In this document: positions 1 through 11,414 of the stretch, piece after piece
How the letters are laid out: every line of letters starts with the position of its first letter
Position numbering within the stretch: position 1 is the first letter of the stretch
Source of the DNA: Mikania micrantha
Taxonomy: Eukaryota > Streptophyta > Magnoliopsida > Asterales > Asteraceae
DNA length: 64,000 nt
Reading direction: 5' to 3'
NCBI GenBank assembly: GCA_009363875.1
Contig: CM018693.1
Span: 71,036,986 to 71,100,985, forward strand
Program-made: the position numbers and the translations under genes
Notes under the pieces: generated by a model
Told to the model about the DNA's origin: nothing
Databases searched by the model: none
What the model saw: only the letters and a program-made list of their open reading frames with translations

Positions 1-429
1 TGGTTCACCAGTAACAAATCACGAAAACCATAGGTTTTTGTATAACTATTCTCCTAGGTTTGTAGAGAGGAGAATATGTTTTGAGTGTGTTACAAGAGGG
101 CATATCATTGCTAATTGTCCTTATCTGTGTGAGTAAAAAGGACAAGTTAGTAATTCAAAGTCATGTGTCACAGAGGTTTTAGATTTTATTCCTAAAAACA
201 TAAAATGTGAAATCAAAACAAGGAATAAGTTGTGAAAGCCTCGGATGAAGAAAAGTTGAAACTTTCAAAACCCTTAACGTCTAATTTGGTTTTTAACAAT
301 AATGTGGTGATTCAAGATAAGTATTATCTTAAGAATGCACTTGATCAGGAACAGTTGTGGATACCAAAAACAAATGAAGTTTCAAAGGAAAATTCATCCG
401 TTTCAACTGGGAAACGGATTGAATTTTGA
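1..429 (+). pseudogene. Copia gag 3' end, CCHC knuckle, broken
   Basis: Reading from about base 68, the frame encodes a retroviral-type zinc knuckle at 77-118 (C-x2-C-x4-H-x4-C, read as CFECVTRGHIIANC). This is the nucleic-acid-binding part of a Copia gag. A TAA follows at 134-136 and a TGA at 233-235. A different frame (232-429) then stays open for 65 codons with a charged, Asn- and Lys-rich product, which looks like the gag-pol linker after a frameshift. The protease motif that should follow is missing. Disabled remnant; lineage assignment rests mainly on context. Confidence 0.6.
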
Positions 430-2385
430 TATTTGGATGTTCACGGTCAACTCAAGACCTCGATGGCTTGAGTGACAAAAGCTATCTAATGTTTTGTGAG
501 TGTGTGCAGGAGGATTTCTAGAGGATCTATCAATTGGAGGAGAGCTCATTGATTGTGGAACTTCTTGACGTGTATTTGGTAAAATCGTTCTAATCCTTTA
601 ACTGTCATATTATTCTGGAGAACTTGATAGGTTTGGAATTACATTGTCATATTTTCTTGATATTTTCAAGTAACAACGACCATAATGTTTCACGAAGATG
701 GTAAATCATATCGGTTGTCACTTTTCCGGGAATTTTGATTTTTTTTATGTACCTATAAAATTTTAAAAATCAAAAAGATTTTCATTTTTAGCATTTTAGA
801 GGGGAGTAAAATTTAAAAAAAATCAAAAACAATATAAAATTAGAAAATTGAGAAATTGATCCGACCTTTGAGATATGATAGTACATTGTAAAATTCTGAA
901 GCTTACTTATACCATACAAGATTAAATACAAAGCGATCACAATGCACTAAGTATGATATGTTGGTAGGTCTTTCACTCAATTGTGATTTATGTAGACTAA
1001 TGCCATAATCATTCTTTGCGGGACACATTACTTAGAACACATGATTCAATCTTTGTCCTAAGTGCGTGGTCATTTGCCTCAGTGATTGCTAATTGTATTA
1101 GCACATATAAAAGTTTGATCATGTGTTTCTTTTTCAAAAGAAATTCTGAGTTCATTTTTTTCTTTTATTTTCGTTCAAAATATGGGCATTCTGTGTGTAT
1201 ACGGATGTATCGACCTGATTGCTATATTTTGGACATTCTGCTTTTATTTTCATGGTTTGTTTAAAACTTGGGCATTCTATGTGTATACGGAAGTATCAAT
1301 CTAATTGCTAGGTTTTAAACTTAAGTTATTTTTTTGTTCAATATCATGCTTTCATCTGTGCATACGGAAGTATTAATCTTGTTACCGGATTTTGAACATT
1401 CTGTTTTATTTTACACTTTGTAATTTCACAAAAGATATTCTGCTTTATTTTTGCATGATCAAACTAATAAAGAACTGGAACTTATAATTTACAATGGCAT
1501 CACTGTTGGTTGATGTTTCACATAGTGGGGATGTGTTCAAGTGAGTGGGGAACACAAAGTTTTGTGATTGGTTTTCGTTAATTCAAATTCACAACAAGTG
1601 ATAAGACTTAAAGTGGACCCACAAACTGGCAATCGTCCTAGGCTTGTGCATCGACTAAATAAATCTCATTAACAATCAACAAGTGATGCTGAAGTATGAT
1701 TACAATATGATCTCATGTTTGGATCTTTCTCATTAAAAACATATTTATTATTCTTTAATTTTTTTAGTTAGAATACAAATTTTGTAGGATACTAGGATAT
1801 ACAAGAAAATCACAAAAATATTTTGCAATTCATAGTTTTAGGGGGAGTTTATTCAAATCATTGAAAAATTTATAAAAATTTTCTTCTATTTTCTTTTATT
1901 AGACAATCCGATGTGGTTTATGAATTCTTTGTAAAACAATAATTGATAAATGTTAATAAGTGACAAAAAGAGATTGGAATTGTGATGAGTAATCTAGTAT
2001 TATCACATGTGATGTTGTGATATCGATGATTGAGACTAAGTACTTTATAATGAGCAAGAGATTTAGTTTTGATAATGTGTCAACTGATGCAGGTGATCAG
2101 GGTAATGAAGATCTGTGTGTTGAAGATGTCACTGCAGTCCTCAACAGGTGAATCTTGGAAAAAGAAAGACATTAGATTGAGACAGAAGGAATGAGATTAA
2201 GATAAAGAGAATGAAGTGGAAACAAAGAGACTGATGCCGTTTATGCAACAACATTTGATACAACAACTACAACTGAAGGGGAGTATGTAGATAGCAAGAT
2301 TGTAGGGGGAGTATGTTGATGCATATATGTTCCCCGATGCACACAAAGTTTGAGCATGTACAACAGGAAGGTTCAAGGGGGAGTA
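430..2385 (+). other. Non-coding internal region with multiple polypurine tracts
   Basis: No credible gene is present here. The stretch contains four purine runs resembling primers for plus-strand DNA synthesis: 794-814 (TTTTAGAGGGGAGTAAAATT), 1834-1853, one near 2306-2318, and the last directly before the LTR (AAGGGGGAGTA, about 2375-2385). Repeated polypurine tracts between the end of pol and the 3' LTR are a described trait of Sireviruses. A local AAAAAGATTTT word near 775 recurs in inverted form in the two minus-strand Copia elements of this window. Short open frames such as 1016-1264 have no recognisable content and look like chance. Confidence 0.5.
1191..1389 (+). repeat. Three copies of a palindrome-cored motif, about 80 bp apart
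   Basis: Copies lie at 1191-1224, 1270-1310 and 1353-1389. Each carries a core like TGTGTATACGGAAGTATC followed by a tail like GACCTGATTGCTA. The centre is a short inverted repeat (ATAC, four bases, GTAT). The inverse complement of the same motif occurs three times at 58699-58887 in the Copia-2 element. No function is known to me. Confidence 0.65.
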
Positions 2386-2858
2386 TGTAGATGCATTTTC
2401 TTTGTGAAAGATGCATTTACTGTGTGAACCTTGCTTGTTGTAAATGAAATCATACTCTGTTGTATATGATCAGAAAATTCAAGTGTCAAAGGGTTCGGCT
2501 ATGATTGATGGTCTAAGGTTCAGTTGGCAACCTTTTCTCTAGAAACCTATATATATGATGTTTCTAGTTCACTTCAAGTGTAGAGCTCATAATTTCACAC
2601 ACACAAAAAGCAACATTATCTCAACAAGCAAGAACAAGACTTGAAGATGTTCATCCAATTCTATTCATCTTAGTGTCTTTCTGTATTGAAGTGTCATGTA
2701 TTTCATGTTTGATTCATTGTAAAACACTTGAATGTTAATGAGCAATGCATATTCATTATAAATTACAATGTTCTTATTGATCCAAATCTAGTCATGAATG
2801 GATTCCGCACGTTTATGATCGAATCGTAGGATTTCGTGATGGATTCCTCAAATCTACA
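2386..2858 (+). repeat. 3' LTR of the left Copia element
   Basis: The LTR starts TGTAGATGCA directly after a polypurine run and ends AATCTACA, giving TGTAGA/TCTACA inverted ends over 473 bp. A plausible TATA box (CCTATATATATG) lies near 2547-2560. The next five bases, GTATG, would be one half of the target-site duplication; the partner is off the left edge. The flank continues straight into a Gypsy LTR promoter motif, which supports this right boundary. Confidence 0.7.
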
Positions 2859-3319
2859 GTATGCCCTATATATAAGCATACTTGACTAGATAGGATAGGT
2901 GTTGTTAGTGAGTTTAAGGTTGTTACTCTAGCAGGTTTATCAAAACTCATTTTCAATTACAAAACTATTTGAACTCACCAACCATGTGTTGACTTGAACT
3001 TTTTGCACGACTTCTCAGGTAACGAACATGTATAATGTTGGGAGCTTATGTTACTACAAGGAGGCCCAGATAGAGGACCAAGTAACTTTTGGATGTGCAT
3101 ATCTTTTGGACATCAACTTACGAATCATTTTCTATAACTTGTGCAGATACAAGATAGTTAGTTTGTGATTCTTTATGGTAGATTTACATTGTTAACTATG
3201 AAACATGATTGATGTGCCATGTAAACAATTTGATCACTTCGATTATCACCCGACATCGTGCCCCGGGACAATTCCACCCCACCGGAATGCAATCCAGCCC
3301 GCCGGCTCGGGGGGTGACA
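2859..3319 (+). repeat. Gypsy family-B-like LTR, 3' part
   Basis: The fragment begins exactly at the conserved GTATGCCCTATATATAAGC motif. It tracks the last ~575 bp of the family-B LTR near 50076-50653, including the GAACTCACCAACC and TTTTGATTATC-type blocks, a CCCC/GGGG-rich inverted repeat and a terminal GGTGACA. The missing 5' part lies beyond the Copia insertion. No primer-binding site follows, so it is either a 3' LTR or a solo/truncated copy. Confidence 0.6.
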
Positions 3320-3328
3320 CAAATGGAG

Positions 3329-4260
3329 TGTCACATACGTACAAATGAGCCCTTCGTGCGGCTCATTCGCCTGTAGATTCACCATGAACACCATTTTTGT
3401 AATCGTGAGTTGTTTGTGGTGTTTTTTACCGCCAAAAGTGATGGAAAAATGTTTTGCAGAGTTTTGGTGCAAAGGATCGGTGCAAATACTCACTGTCTAG
3501 CACGTATTTAACCGAAGAAGCTTGAAAATGGTTGAAATCTTGAAATGAATATGTTGTGGATGATATACACACAAATGAGTCATTCGGTTGAGTGAGTTGG
3601 GTGATAAATGAGTTGGAAAAACGTAAGTGTTGCTTTTATACTTATGATGTTGCAAAAATGAGTCATTCCTACGAATGACTCTCATTCGTACAAACGACTC
3701 TCGGTTGGAAAGCTTCACTGATTGTGTTTATTCGTACGAATAAATGCCCATTCATACGATTGACTGTGTGTGTTATAATTTTTATTATTTATTCTAAAAA
3801 AATTAATATTATATTTGTTTTAAATTCGTATGTTAAAATATTTTGTGAAAATTTCCTGAAGTAGTTATTAGTTTATGTTAGAGTTGTAAGACTTATGTTT
3901 GCATTTGTAAGAATCGTCAACCACACAAAGAAAAAGTTTGTCTAATCTTCTAACATTGTTTTATACTGTAAAGAGATCATTTGATGTATCAAGTCCGACA
4001 TCATACCCACATGAATCGTCACCTATCTGAGTATCTTGTTAGATTGATACCGAAAATGTTATCCATTCAGGTCTGATTTATTGTTTTCCCTCACAAGACG
4101 TTTATATATTCTTTTGCTTATTGCTTATGTGATTTTTAGGATTCCCATTTCTGTCTTGTGTTTGTTATCGTCGTCACCCCTGCACTGCAGTATTCTCCGA
4201 TGCGGTCGTGTACACCCTTGGATTTCAGAACTAATTACGAAACATATACCGGTTGTCATA
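3329..4260 (-). repeat. Degenerate Gypsy 3' LTR, minus orientation
   Basis: On the minus strand this begins TATGACAACCGG, close to the family-B start TGTGACAACCTG, directly after a polypurine run. It ends TATGTGACA. At about 930 bp it is far shorter than the 3.9-kb B LTR, so it is a deletion derivative or a diverged family. It contains several CATTCGTAC / GTACGAATG words around 3650-3770 and a GGTGACGATTCA block seen in other Gypsy LTRs here. The open frames at 3173-3718 are not convincing genes. Confidence 0.5.
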
Positions 4261-4382
4261 GTCTCCCCTTGTTGAAGGAATTTCGTCCCTAAATTTGAAC
4301 TGTGTTATCGATACCTCCTTTCCTTTTTGAGTCTTGAGGGGGTACTTGACCTGCACTTGATACTCACGTTCCCACGCAGTTC
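4261..4382 (-). pseudogene. Gypsy pol C-terminal tail and polypurine tract
   Basis: Read on the minus strand, this short piece resembles the last ~25 codons of a Gypsy pol with its chromodomain-like tail. It is followed by a weak inverted repeat (GGAATTTCGTCCCTAAATTT on the plus strand) and a CAAGGGGAGAC polypurine tract abutting the LTR. The rest of the internal region is gone. Only a scrap of coding sequence survives. Confidence 0.5.
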
Positions 4383-5890
4383 TGGGACACGCTATGGAAA
4401 AAGTATTTCGTTACGACTTCATCTTAGTTCTTTGATCTGTCAATCAATGGTTGTTGGTTTGTGATTTCGAACATGGATGAACAGGACACAATGAACACAA
4501 CAAATATTGTTTACACTTAAATCAAATGAGCCATATGCTTGGAGAACATCAAACAAAGAGTGCGCACATTCTTGAGTCAAGTGACTCAAGTCAGTCAGTC
4601 AAATCCAAATCAGGTGAGTTCATTACCCCTTTTTATAAGTTTGTTTATAAAACTGTGGGGCTGAGAAGCATGCCAAATCTTTTAAATGTTTCTACCAAAT
4701 AGGGTAATTCTCATGTTGAATTGCCCAACTTATATAGCGTGAAAATTTAAATGGGATTTCAATACTTCAAATCATTTTGTGATATCCAAGACATTGTGAA
4801 TGTCAAAACATTTTGGAAAGACAAACCTTATGAAATTGTTTATGCCAATGTTATGCCAATGAGGATGCCAATGTTTATGCCGATGTTTATGCGAATGTTT
4901 ATGCCAATAAATTCAATTAGTAGTATATCTGTCTTCATTATATCACTAATAAAATGTGCCCATGATATACACAACGTGAATTGCATTAAGTCCCTTTCTA
5001 GTTTGTTTGCCATTAAATTGCAGAGGTCGAGCCATTGGCAACGTAGTGGTACCATAACTTACACAAACTTCCGGCGAGGAAGTCGGTATGTCATGCGTAA
5101 CATATAAGACAAAATATCCAGGCTAGTAACGTATGCCCGGAAAACAAGGGCGGCACCAATAACGTTTGGTAAACGACCACATGAGTGACAATAATGAGAC
5201 AGATACCACTATTAAACCAAGTGACGGATGGTTATAGATCGGAAACACTTTACTTGACCTAGAGTCAACCATCCTGTTGTCCAGTTTGCAAGCAGTCGCT
5301 GATTATGCCAAATACTCATAAGCTAATGATAAATACTTAAGTGGGTTGACTGTCATTTTTATTACAAAGGTGGGAAAATGGTTATCCATCACGACTCTTA
5401 AATATCATGGGAATCCGAGGGAGGGACAAGGTAAAGACTTATTGATAGCATGGGATAAAACAAATTCATATCTACGAGGTTTCACCCTGACTCATGTTAT
5501 GGGGTTACACGTCAATACATAAATGAGTATTTGTATATAACATTTGGGTTGTGTGATTTAGCCAAATGGGAAATAAAGTGCGTGCATGGGGTGCTCATCT
5601 TAATTTCCAATAAAGGCAGACTCTTGTCTAGTGAAGTGTGTGGTGGCCTGGTGGCTCCACTCAATGGTATGTATGCCCTATACATCACCATTACTTGTCT
5701 AGATGAGATGATGTTAGTATTGGGGTCTAAGGTGGGGAATCTAGCAGGATTAAGCCATGAGAAAAAATTTTCTAAACACTTCAAACTACAATATCGTATG
5801 AACTCACCAACCTAGTTTTGACTTGGTTTTCTTGCATGCTTTCTCAGGTGATGAAACTGTTTAGTCACCAGGATTCAGGATACTTGCTAT
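4383..5890 (+). repeat. Decayed Gypsy family-B-like LTR fragment
   Basis: From about 4590 the sequence follows the order of the family-B LTR at 48740-50310: a GGTGAGTTCAT block, a variable tandem repeat, degenerate hairpin-rich DNA, a GTATGCCCTATACAT relic of the TATA motif near 5664, and the GAACTCACCAACCTAG and TTTCTCAGGTGA blocks near 5800-5850. Bases 4383-4590 are not assigned. The open frames here (4751-5107, 5531-5815) follow repeat structure and are not genes. Confidence 0.5.
4841..4910. repeat. 12-bp minisatellite, about six units
   Basis: Units of the form ATGCCAATGTTT repeat about six times with small changes. A different tandem repeat of TTATCATA-type units sits at the same relative place in the intact family-B LTR (about 48850-48940), so this point in the LTR tends to expand. 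Confidence 0.75.
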
Positions 5891-6343
5891 ACAAACACGT
5901 TGTTTGTTTTACCTTCTGACCTTGTTATCTAATCATAAGAAATCACATGGAAATTTTAAACCCACAGATATATTCGTGTGAATCGCCACTCACGCGAATA
6001 TACTGCAAGTTTAATATTTCCGTCATGTTATATGCCCGTTGTTTGACATTCGTATTCTCCCCAAATTTTATGCCTTCTACTATTATTGTACATGTCTAAT
6101 GTGTTGTAAGTCATCTACTACTCGTTATCGAAAGATAGATTCCATGACTGTTATGTGATGTATGTTGTAACCATTGTCATATTGTTGTTTTTGTTCGTAT
6201 ATGTTTGTTATAATAAGCATATTCATCAAATTGACACATCGTTTCATAACATGATGCATAAATACATGCAAGTATCTATATTTATCCTTCATGTACGTAT
6301 TATTATAGTATAGTTACCTATTGGTATCATACTAGATGTTGCA
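5891..6343 (-). repeat. Gypsy 3' LTR fragment, minus orientation
   Basis: On the minus strand an LTR appears to start TGCAACATCTAG right after a polypurine tract. Downstream it carries a TGGCGATTCACACG-like block near 5980 that recurs in other Gypsy LTRs. The far end is unclear and merges into the plus-oriented fragment on the left. No gene is visible. Confidence 0.4.
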
Positions 6344-7876
6344 GTCTCCCTTAGTTAAGGAAACTTCATCCCGAAATTAACTAGATGGAGCTACTTCAAA
6401 AAGATGAGGGCACTTGAGGTTCATCTAGTCTTTAGGTTCCCATGTGAACCCTGCACCATGCTTTCCTTCACAACATAGCTTAACGATCGGAATTCAACTA
6501 CATGTAAGATTCTAAGTATCTTGGTCCATGATTTCAATTGGTCGTTCAACAAACTGTATGTTTTGTGAATTTGAATACACTAAAATGGGATCTAAACATC
6601 ATGACCAGCTAATTATTTCTTGATATTTGACACATGAAACGTTTCAAGATCGTTTCTTAGCTCTGTTGGAAGTTTGAGTTTGTAGGCTACAAGACCAACC
6701 CTCTCCATTATTCAACAGGTCCAACGTACCTACGAGCAAGTTTTCCCTACTTCCAAACTGACAACTCCTTTCTAGGGAGAAACTTTTAGTAAGACTTGAT
6801 CATCGATTTAAACTCAAGCGGTTTTCAACTTCGATCAACTTGATTCTTCTAGCGATCCCTTGCAGCTTTGAGCCTATATTGAATTAGTGTAACATTTTCT
6901 GTTGTTTCCTGAATGAGTTATAGGCCTACGACTTGTGAGCCACCGATTTCGGTTCGGCAGATCGGTGATCGGCACTTCCTACCATATAGAACCTCAAATG
7001 GCACGCATTTAATGCTCGTATGGCAACTATTGTTGTAGGAGAACACGATGAGTGGTAGATGAGTATCCCAACTTCCTCCTAAGTCGATTATACAAGAACG
7101 AAGCATGTCCTCTAAAGTTTGGATACTCCTTTCGCTTTGGCCATCGGTTTGGATATGGTATGCCATGCTAAGATTAACATGGGTTCCAAAGCCTTCGATA
7201 ATGATTGCCCAAAATAAGGAGTGAAGCGACTATCATGGTCAGAGGTAATTGATAAATGGAATTCCATGACATGCTATGATCTTGATTTATGTACAATGTA
7301 GACAACTTCTACATCTTGTACCCTTCACGGATAGGGAGAAAGTGAGCGGATTTGGTAAGCATGTCGACAATTACCCAAATCGAATCATACCCTCGAGGGG
7401 TTCTTGGTAATTTTGTGAAGAAATTCATGGAAATATGTTCATATTTCCATTGTGTAATTTCAGGTTGTTGAACAGTTTACACGGTCTCTGATGCTTTGAC
7501 CTTTGAACATGTTAAATACTTCCCTACATATAGGGTAATATCTTTCTTCATTCCAGGCCACCAATAAGAAGTTCTCAAGTCATGATACATTTTATCAGCA
7601 CCTGAGTGAACTGGGTATCAAGACTTACGGGCCTTATAAAAATGAGGGTGCGCAACTAATGTGAGTTTGGTACCCACATACGATGGTTGAAATAAATAAT
7701 TCCATGAGACCTGGGTTCTAATATGCCTTCAATTCCATAGTTTAGATGTTGTTTTAGCTAGCTATTCATCATCACTTGTTTTAGAGAATTACGAATGAAG
7801 TCTTTCAAGTTAAGTTGCGTAACGATCTCCAAAGCCCTAACACGTATGGATTTGATTGGCTCCTTGTGACTAAGTG
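6344..7876 (-). pseudogene. Gypsy pol remnant: RNase H tail, integrase, chromodomain-like end
   Basis: This minus-strand block is colinear with the 3' third of the family-A pol (about 18720 down to 17173) but well diverged. The clearest piece is 6918-7166, which keeps the integrase region around the catalytic Glu (HIQTDGQSERSIQ) and the following core (YGRKCRSPIC). Upstream parts are full of stops and indels. It ends with a degenerate CGAAATT hairpin and polypurine tract at 6344-6380. It breaks off at 7876, inside the RNase H-integrase linker. It is a third, older relative of the A elements, not part of them. Confidence 0.75.
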
Positions 7877-8026
7877 TACTTTTGAAAATTTTCAAATAAA
7901 GGTTTTTTTGAGATTTAGTTGAATTTTAAGTTGTTTGTAAATTATAAAAAAAGAATGTTTCTAAAATTCATAAGTTTTTTTTGATGATATTGATAATATC
8001 GGTATCTTTATACCATCAATACTATA
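7877..8026. other. Unassigned AT-rich stretch
   Basis: About 150 bp between the Gypsy remnant and the Copia-1 LTR. It contains poly-A/T runs and an imperfect palindromic section near 7981-8020 but nothing I can name. The last bases before the LTR (CTATA, 8022-8026) would be one copy of the Copia-1 target-site duplication. Confidence 0.4.
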
Positions 8027-8449
8027 TGTAGGTCCAGGTTAGGATCTGAATGAATCGGTTTCACACACTAGATTGTGCTGAATCCATTTCTAATGTATGT
8101 TGTAAAGATGAATACAAAACACATATATGCTAAGTTCGACAAGTCAACATATATATAGGAGAATTCTGATACCATCGATATCAATAGTATCAATGATACA
8201 CTCCTATAAAACTTGTATCGATATTAATAGTATGGAGAGTATGAAAGTTTTTAATACTATTAGTATCAATATTATACTTGTCAAATTTTACAACTCAAAA
8301 CAAACAAAAATAGAAACTAGAAAAAAAACAAACTAAATACAAGAAAATGCAAATAAACAAAATACAAGATCATAAATCTTCATTTCAAAGCAGCAACATT
8401 TTCATTCTACAGTTCAACATCTGAGGCTGATGCTATTAGGATACTAACA
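8027..8449 (-). repeat. 3' LTR of Copia-1
   Basis: On the minus strand it starts TGTTAGTATCC after the purine run AAGCGGGAGTC and ends GGACCTACA. Size (423 bp), start and end match the Copia-2 LTR (437 bp). A TATA box (CCTATATATATG on the minus strand) lies near 8147-8160. The stretch 8165-8280 is rich in overlapping TATCGATATNAATAGTAT words in both orientations, which could fold extensively. Confidence 0.7.
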
Positions 8450-11138
8450 GACTCCCGCTTAGCAACAACTTAGTGTTTGTCTTTATTCAGCCCATTACAC
8501 AGGTAGATGACTGCCAGCAAAAATCATGTGCTTGACACATATATCAATTACATTTTTAAATTGCATTGCCTCTTCTTTGTGATCTTTATGAAAATAAATT
8601 TTCTTGATTTCTAGTTTCTTCTAGTCTTCTCCAAAAAGATTAATTAAGTGGATAGGATCAAAAATTCGGCCCAATTCCACTTTATTTTCATCTTGACACA
8701 CAGCCTCTAAAGTATAACCATCTAAGACCCATATGTGGAGTTATTCATTATTCCCAAATTAAAGTTTAATAAGGGAATTCTTTTTAAAGATTTAACCGGA
8801 TTGAATTCATATCGAACTCTCCATTTGCATTTAATCTAATCTAGATCTTCTACTATAGGAATCTTTTTCAACTTTTTAGGTTTTATCAACTCAAAGTTCA
8901 TAGTTCTAACTTCTTTCCTTATTGTCCTTTCAATCATCGTCGTCATATAATCATTTGCTGGATTTGTTAACCTGATTTCAGCCAAAACCCTTAAGTAACA
9001 TAACGGGAATTGGTAAAACTTTTTATTGGCCTTTTTCAGATACTGGACTCAATCTAGCCTTATTATTTCAATCAATTTGCTTTCAATCACAAACTTCCAG
9101 GCTAATATCTTTCCTGTACACTCAACTTTATTTATATACCTTGTTTTCAATGTTGGACTTTTTGGAATGGAAGCAAGAGTGCCTTTAGCAATCTTTATAA
9201 CCTTAGCAGTTGTAAGAAATTTATTTTGATCTTCAACAATTGTCTCTACAGACTGCCTTTCAATTAACTCTGCAACAAAAGAAACTTGAACACACATTAT
9301 TATACTAGTTTGAATATCTTCCTCCTAAACATGATCTTCCCAATAAAGATCTGCAAACAAATTTCTTATCTCTTTTGTCGGGAACCATACACCTTCTTCT
9401 AACTCATCATCATGCACTTCATTATATTCATCAAAACATGGTGCAATCTGATAGTCCTTGTCAGTTAAGCATTTATCAACATCCAGAACAAAATCACTAT
9501 CATCTTGATCTTCAAAGTCAAATTGTAACTCAGCATCATCAAGAACAACAAGTGCTTCAATCATCAAATCATCATCCCGAGCTTGAACTTGTTATTTACT
9601 TACTTCAATTATCAAATCATCAAGATCTTCCTCTTGAACTCTCTTTCTCTTTTTCAGTAATTGTCTTTCCTGATGGCTCCCACTCAGTTACAGTGTGAGC
9701 TGTTGTAGTCATTTCCATGCCTCCAGTGCCGAGATCATCACCACCAGGACCACTAGTTGGATCTTGGTCATCATCATTAGGTCATTGAAAAGGTTTAGAT
9801 GCTTAACTCTGCACGTAGTCTCCCCTGAGTTGAAGAACTAGCCAATTGTTCTTTTAGCAATTTAATATGACCATAATGATCTTGAAACACTTGCACAGAG
9901 TAATCATGAATAGACTTGATAAGTCTATTCATAGTATTCATCATGCCATTAAATGTTGCAAAAGTCCCCAAATCCGTTTTAGTAAGAGCATCTTGATATT
10001 GCTTACCAGACACAACTTGAGCTTGTAATAAACTAAGTTGATCTTGTAGAGGGATAATCAATGAGGTTTGTTTGGTTAATTGATTAACTTTAACCTCCAA
10101 TTCATTTAACCTTGATTTTAACTGTGCATTCTCCACTTTAAGCTCAAACACCTGAGATAGTAAACTAAGTAACTGAGCAAATTGAGTTGTAAAGCTATCA
10201 GTAAACATATGATGGGGCAACATGTGTAACAGGTGGAGTAGAAAAAGTGAGGACATAAGGAATAGAACTAGAAGGAGGTGGAGAAGCTGGTAAATGAGAT
10301 GAAGAAGATGGTGAAATATTAAGTGAAGTTGAAGTATTAACAAGAGAATCGAAATGAAAATCCGTGTCAGATGTGTTTGTCCTTTGAACTCTCTATATCT
10401 GAACGTTATCAGCTCAATCAACACGAAATGCTTCTAATATGTGCGGAATCCATGTTAGAAGATAGAAACGTAATAGAAAAGTGATTTTTTATTATAAAAA
10501 CGCGAACATTGTACAAGCAGCTCCAATACGTCTATCTGCCTCGAGATTCCCAGCCCTAGAAAAGTGTACAAATGCAACTATTTATACTGTCCTAGGAGTA
10601 CTCAAACCTATATACACAAAATAGAAGAGTACACGAAATATAAAAGTACTCGAAATACAGAGTCCACGAAAATGGCAAAACTGGGTCTTCATCTGGCCAT
10701 GTATTGATTTTGTCACTTTTCGGTCTCTGTGCTTGTGCCAGGGGGAGGGATATCAAGCTCTTATGCAACAAAGGTTGTCGCTCCTGCAGACTGAACATCA
10801 TGTTCTTCGGCAACAATCGCTACAGGATTGCCTTGTTCCTCCATCTCTGCATCCTCTCCAACAAACCTGCCAAACTTGATAAGATGGCGTTCCCTAACAT
10901 ACTGATTCTTTCCCCGCTTGTTCATCATCATGTATGAGAATATGTGCTCCCTCATCCTCTTGATCCCAAGAGTACCAATAGTGGGAACAAGATTCTGGCG
11001 TCTCTTATTTATGACAATCTGGATAAACCGTGGGAAGGCCATAAATATTTGTTTCCTTTTTCCTTTGATGTTGGCATGCATGTCTCTGAAAATTATCTTA
11101 GAGAAGTTGAAATCAACACCCAAAGAGAAGGCCACCAT
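8450..11138 (-). pseudogene. Sirevirus downstream ORF, C-terminal part (Copia-1)
   Basis: Minus-strand coding remnants begin right at the A2 junction with a segment reading VDFNFSKIIFRDM and, further on, AFPRFIQIVINKR. This matches the Copia-2 ORF (NKPFNFSAMIFRYM, YPRFIQMLIDERF). Next comes a heptad-like stretch at 9795-10424 (LKVENAQLKSRLNELEVKVN), a good coiled-coil candidate. An acidic segment follows (9325-9567), then a C-terminal domain around 8700-9300 resembling the Copia-2 end. Many stops and frameshifts break it. The function of this ORF family is not established; env-like is only a label. Confidence 0.65.
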
Positions 11139-11323
11139 GTAACATCTATACATTTAGTCATGGTAGTCGTAAACAGTGTTAGAACAATGTGTATGTATGT
11201 CCAATCAGTCAACGTGATTAATATGTTCATGATTGTGTTTTTGTGTGATAGAATCTTAATTAAATAGGAACAAGTATGTATTATTTATTTACAGTCGATT
11301 TCGCTAGGCAAGAACAGTATCGT

Positions 11324-11414
11324 ATTATATCGAAACAGTGGTGGGACGGCGTCAGATAAGGCAGGTAGCTGGACTCTGGGGTATGCCCTATATATATACT
11401 GCGTTCGGTGTAAT
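11324..11414 (+). promoter_or_regulatory. TATA cassette bounded by inverted repeats (A2 5' LTR)
   Basis: Left arm ATTATATCGAAACAG (11324-11338) pairs with right arm CTGCGTTCGGTGTAAT (11399-11414), allowing G-U pairs and one small internal loop. Between them lie GGTGGGACGGCGTC and GGTATGCCCTATATATATA, a strong TATA-like core. The same cassette layout recurs at 16923-16988, 26865-26930, 34716-34806, in both family-A leaders and in family B. Promoter activity is inferred from the TATA core only. Confidence 0.55.

Larger units (their letters stand above)
1..2858 (+). mobile_element. Pol-less Sirevirus-like Copia element, left end off window
   Basis: A plus-strand element runs off the left edge. 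It shows the end of a gag region with a CCHC knuckle, about 1.9 kb of AT-rich non-coding DNA, several polypurine tracts and a 473-bp 3' LTR that starts TGTAGATG and ends TCTACA. No protease, integrase, reverse transcriptase or RNase H sequence is visible between gag and LTR, so pol is absent. The multiple polypurine tracts and a repeated palindrome-cored motif shared with the Copia element at the right end of the window point to the Sirevirus lineage. The DNA right of the LTR is a Gypsy LTR beginning at its own TATA motif, so this element inserted into that LTR. Whether it is a decayed or a non-autonomous copy is not decidable here. Confidence 0.7.

Noticed and set aside
4751..5107. ORF with repeated MPM and FMPM residues
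   Set aside because: It is produced by a 12-bp minisatellite in a decayed LTR.
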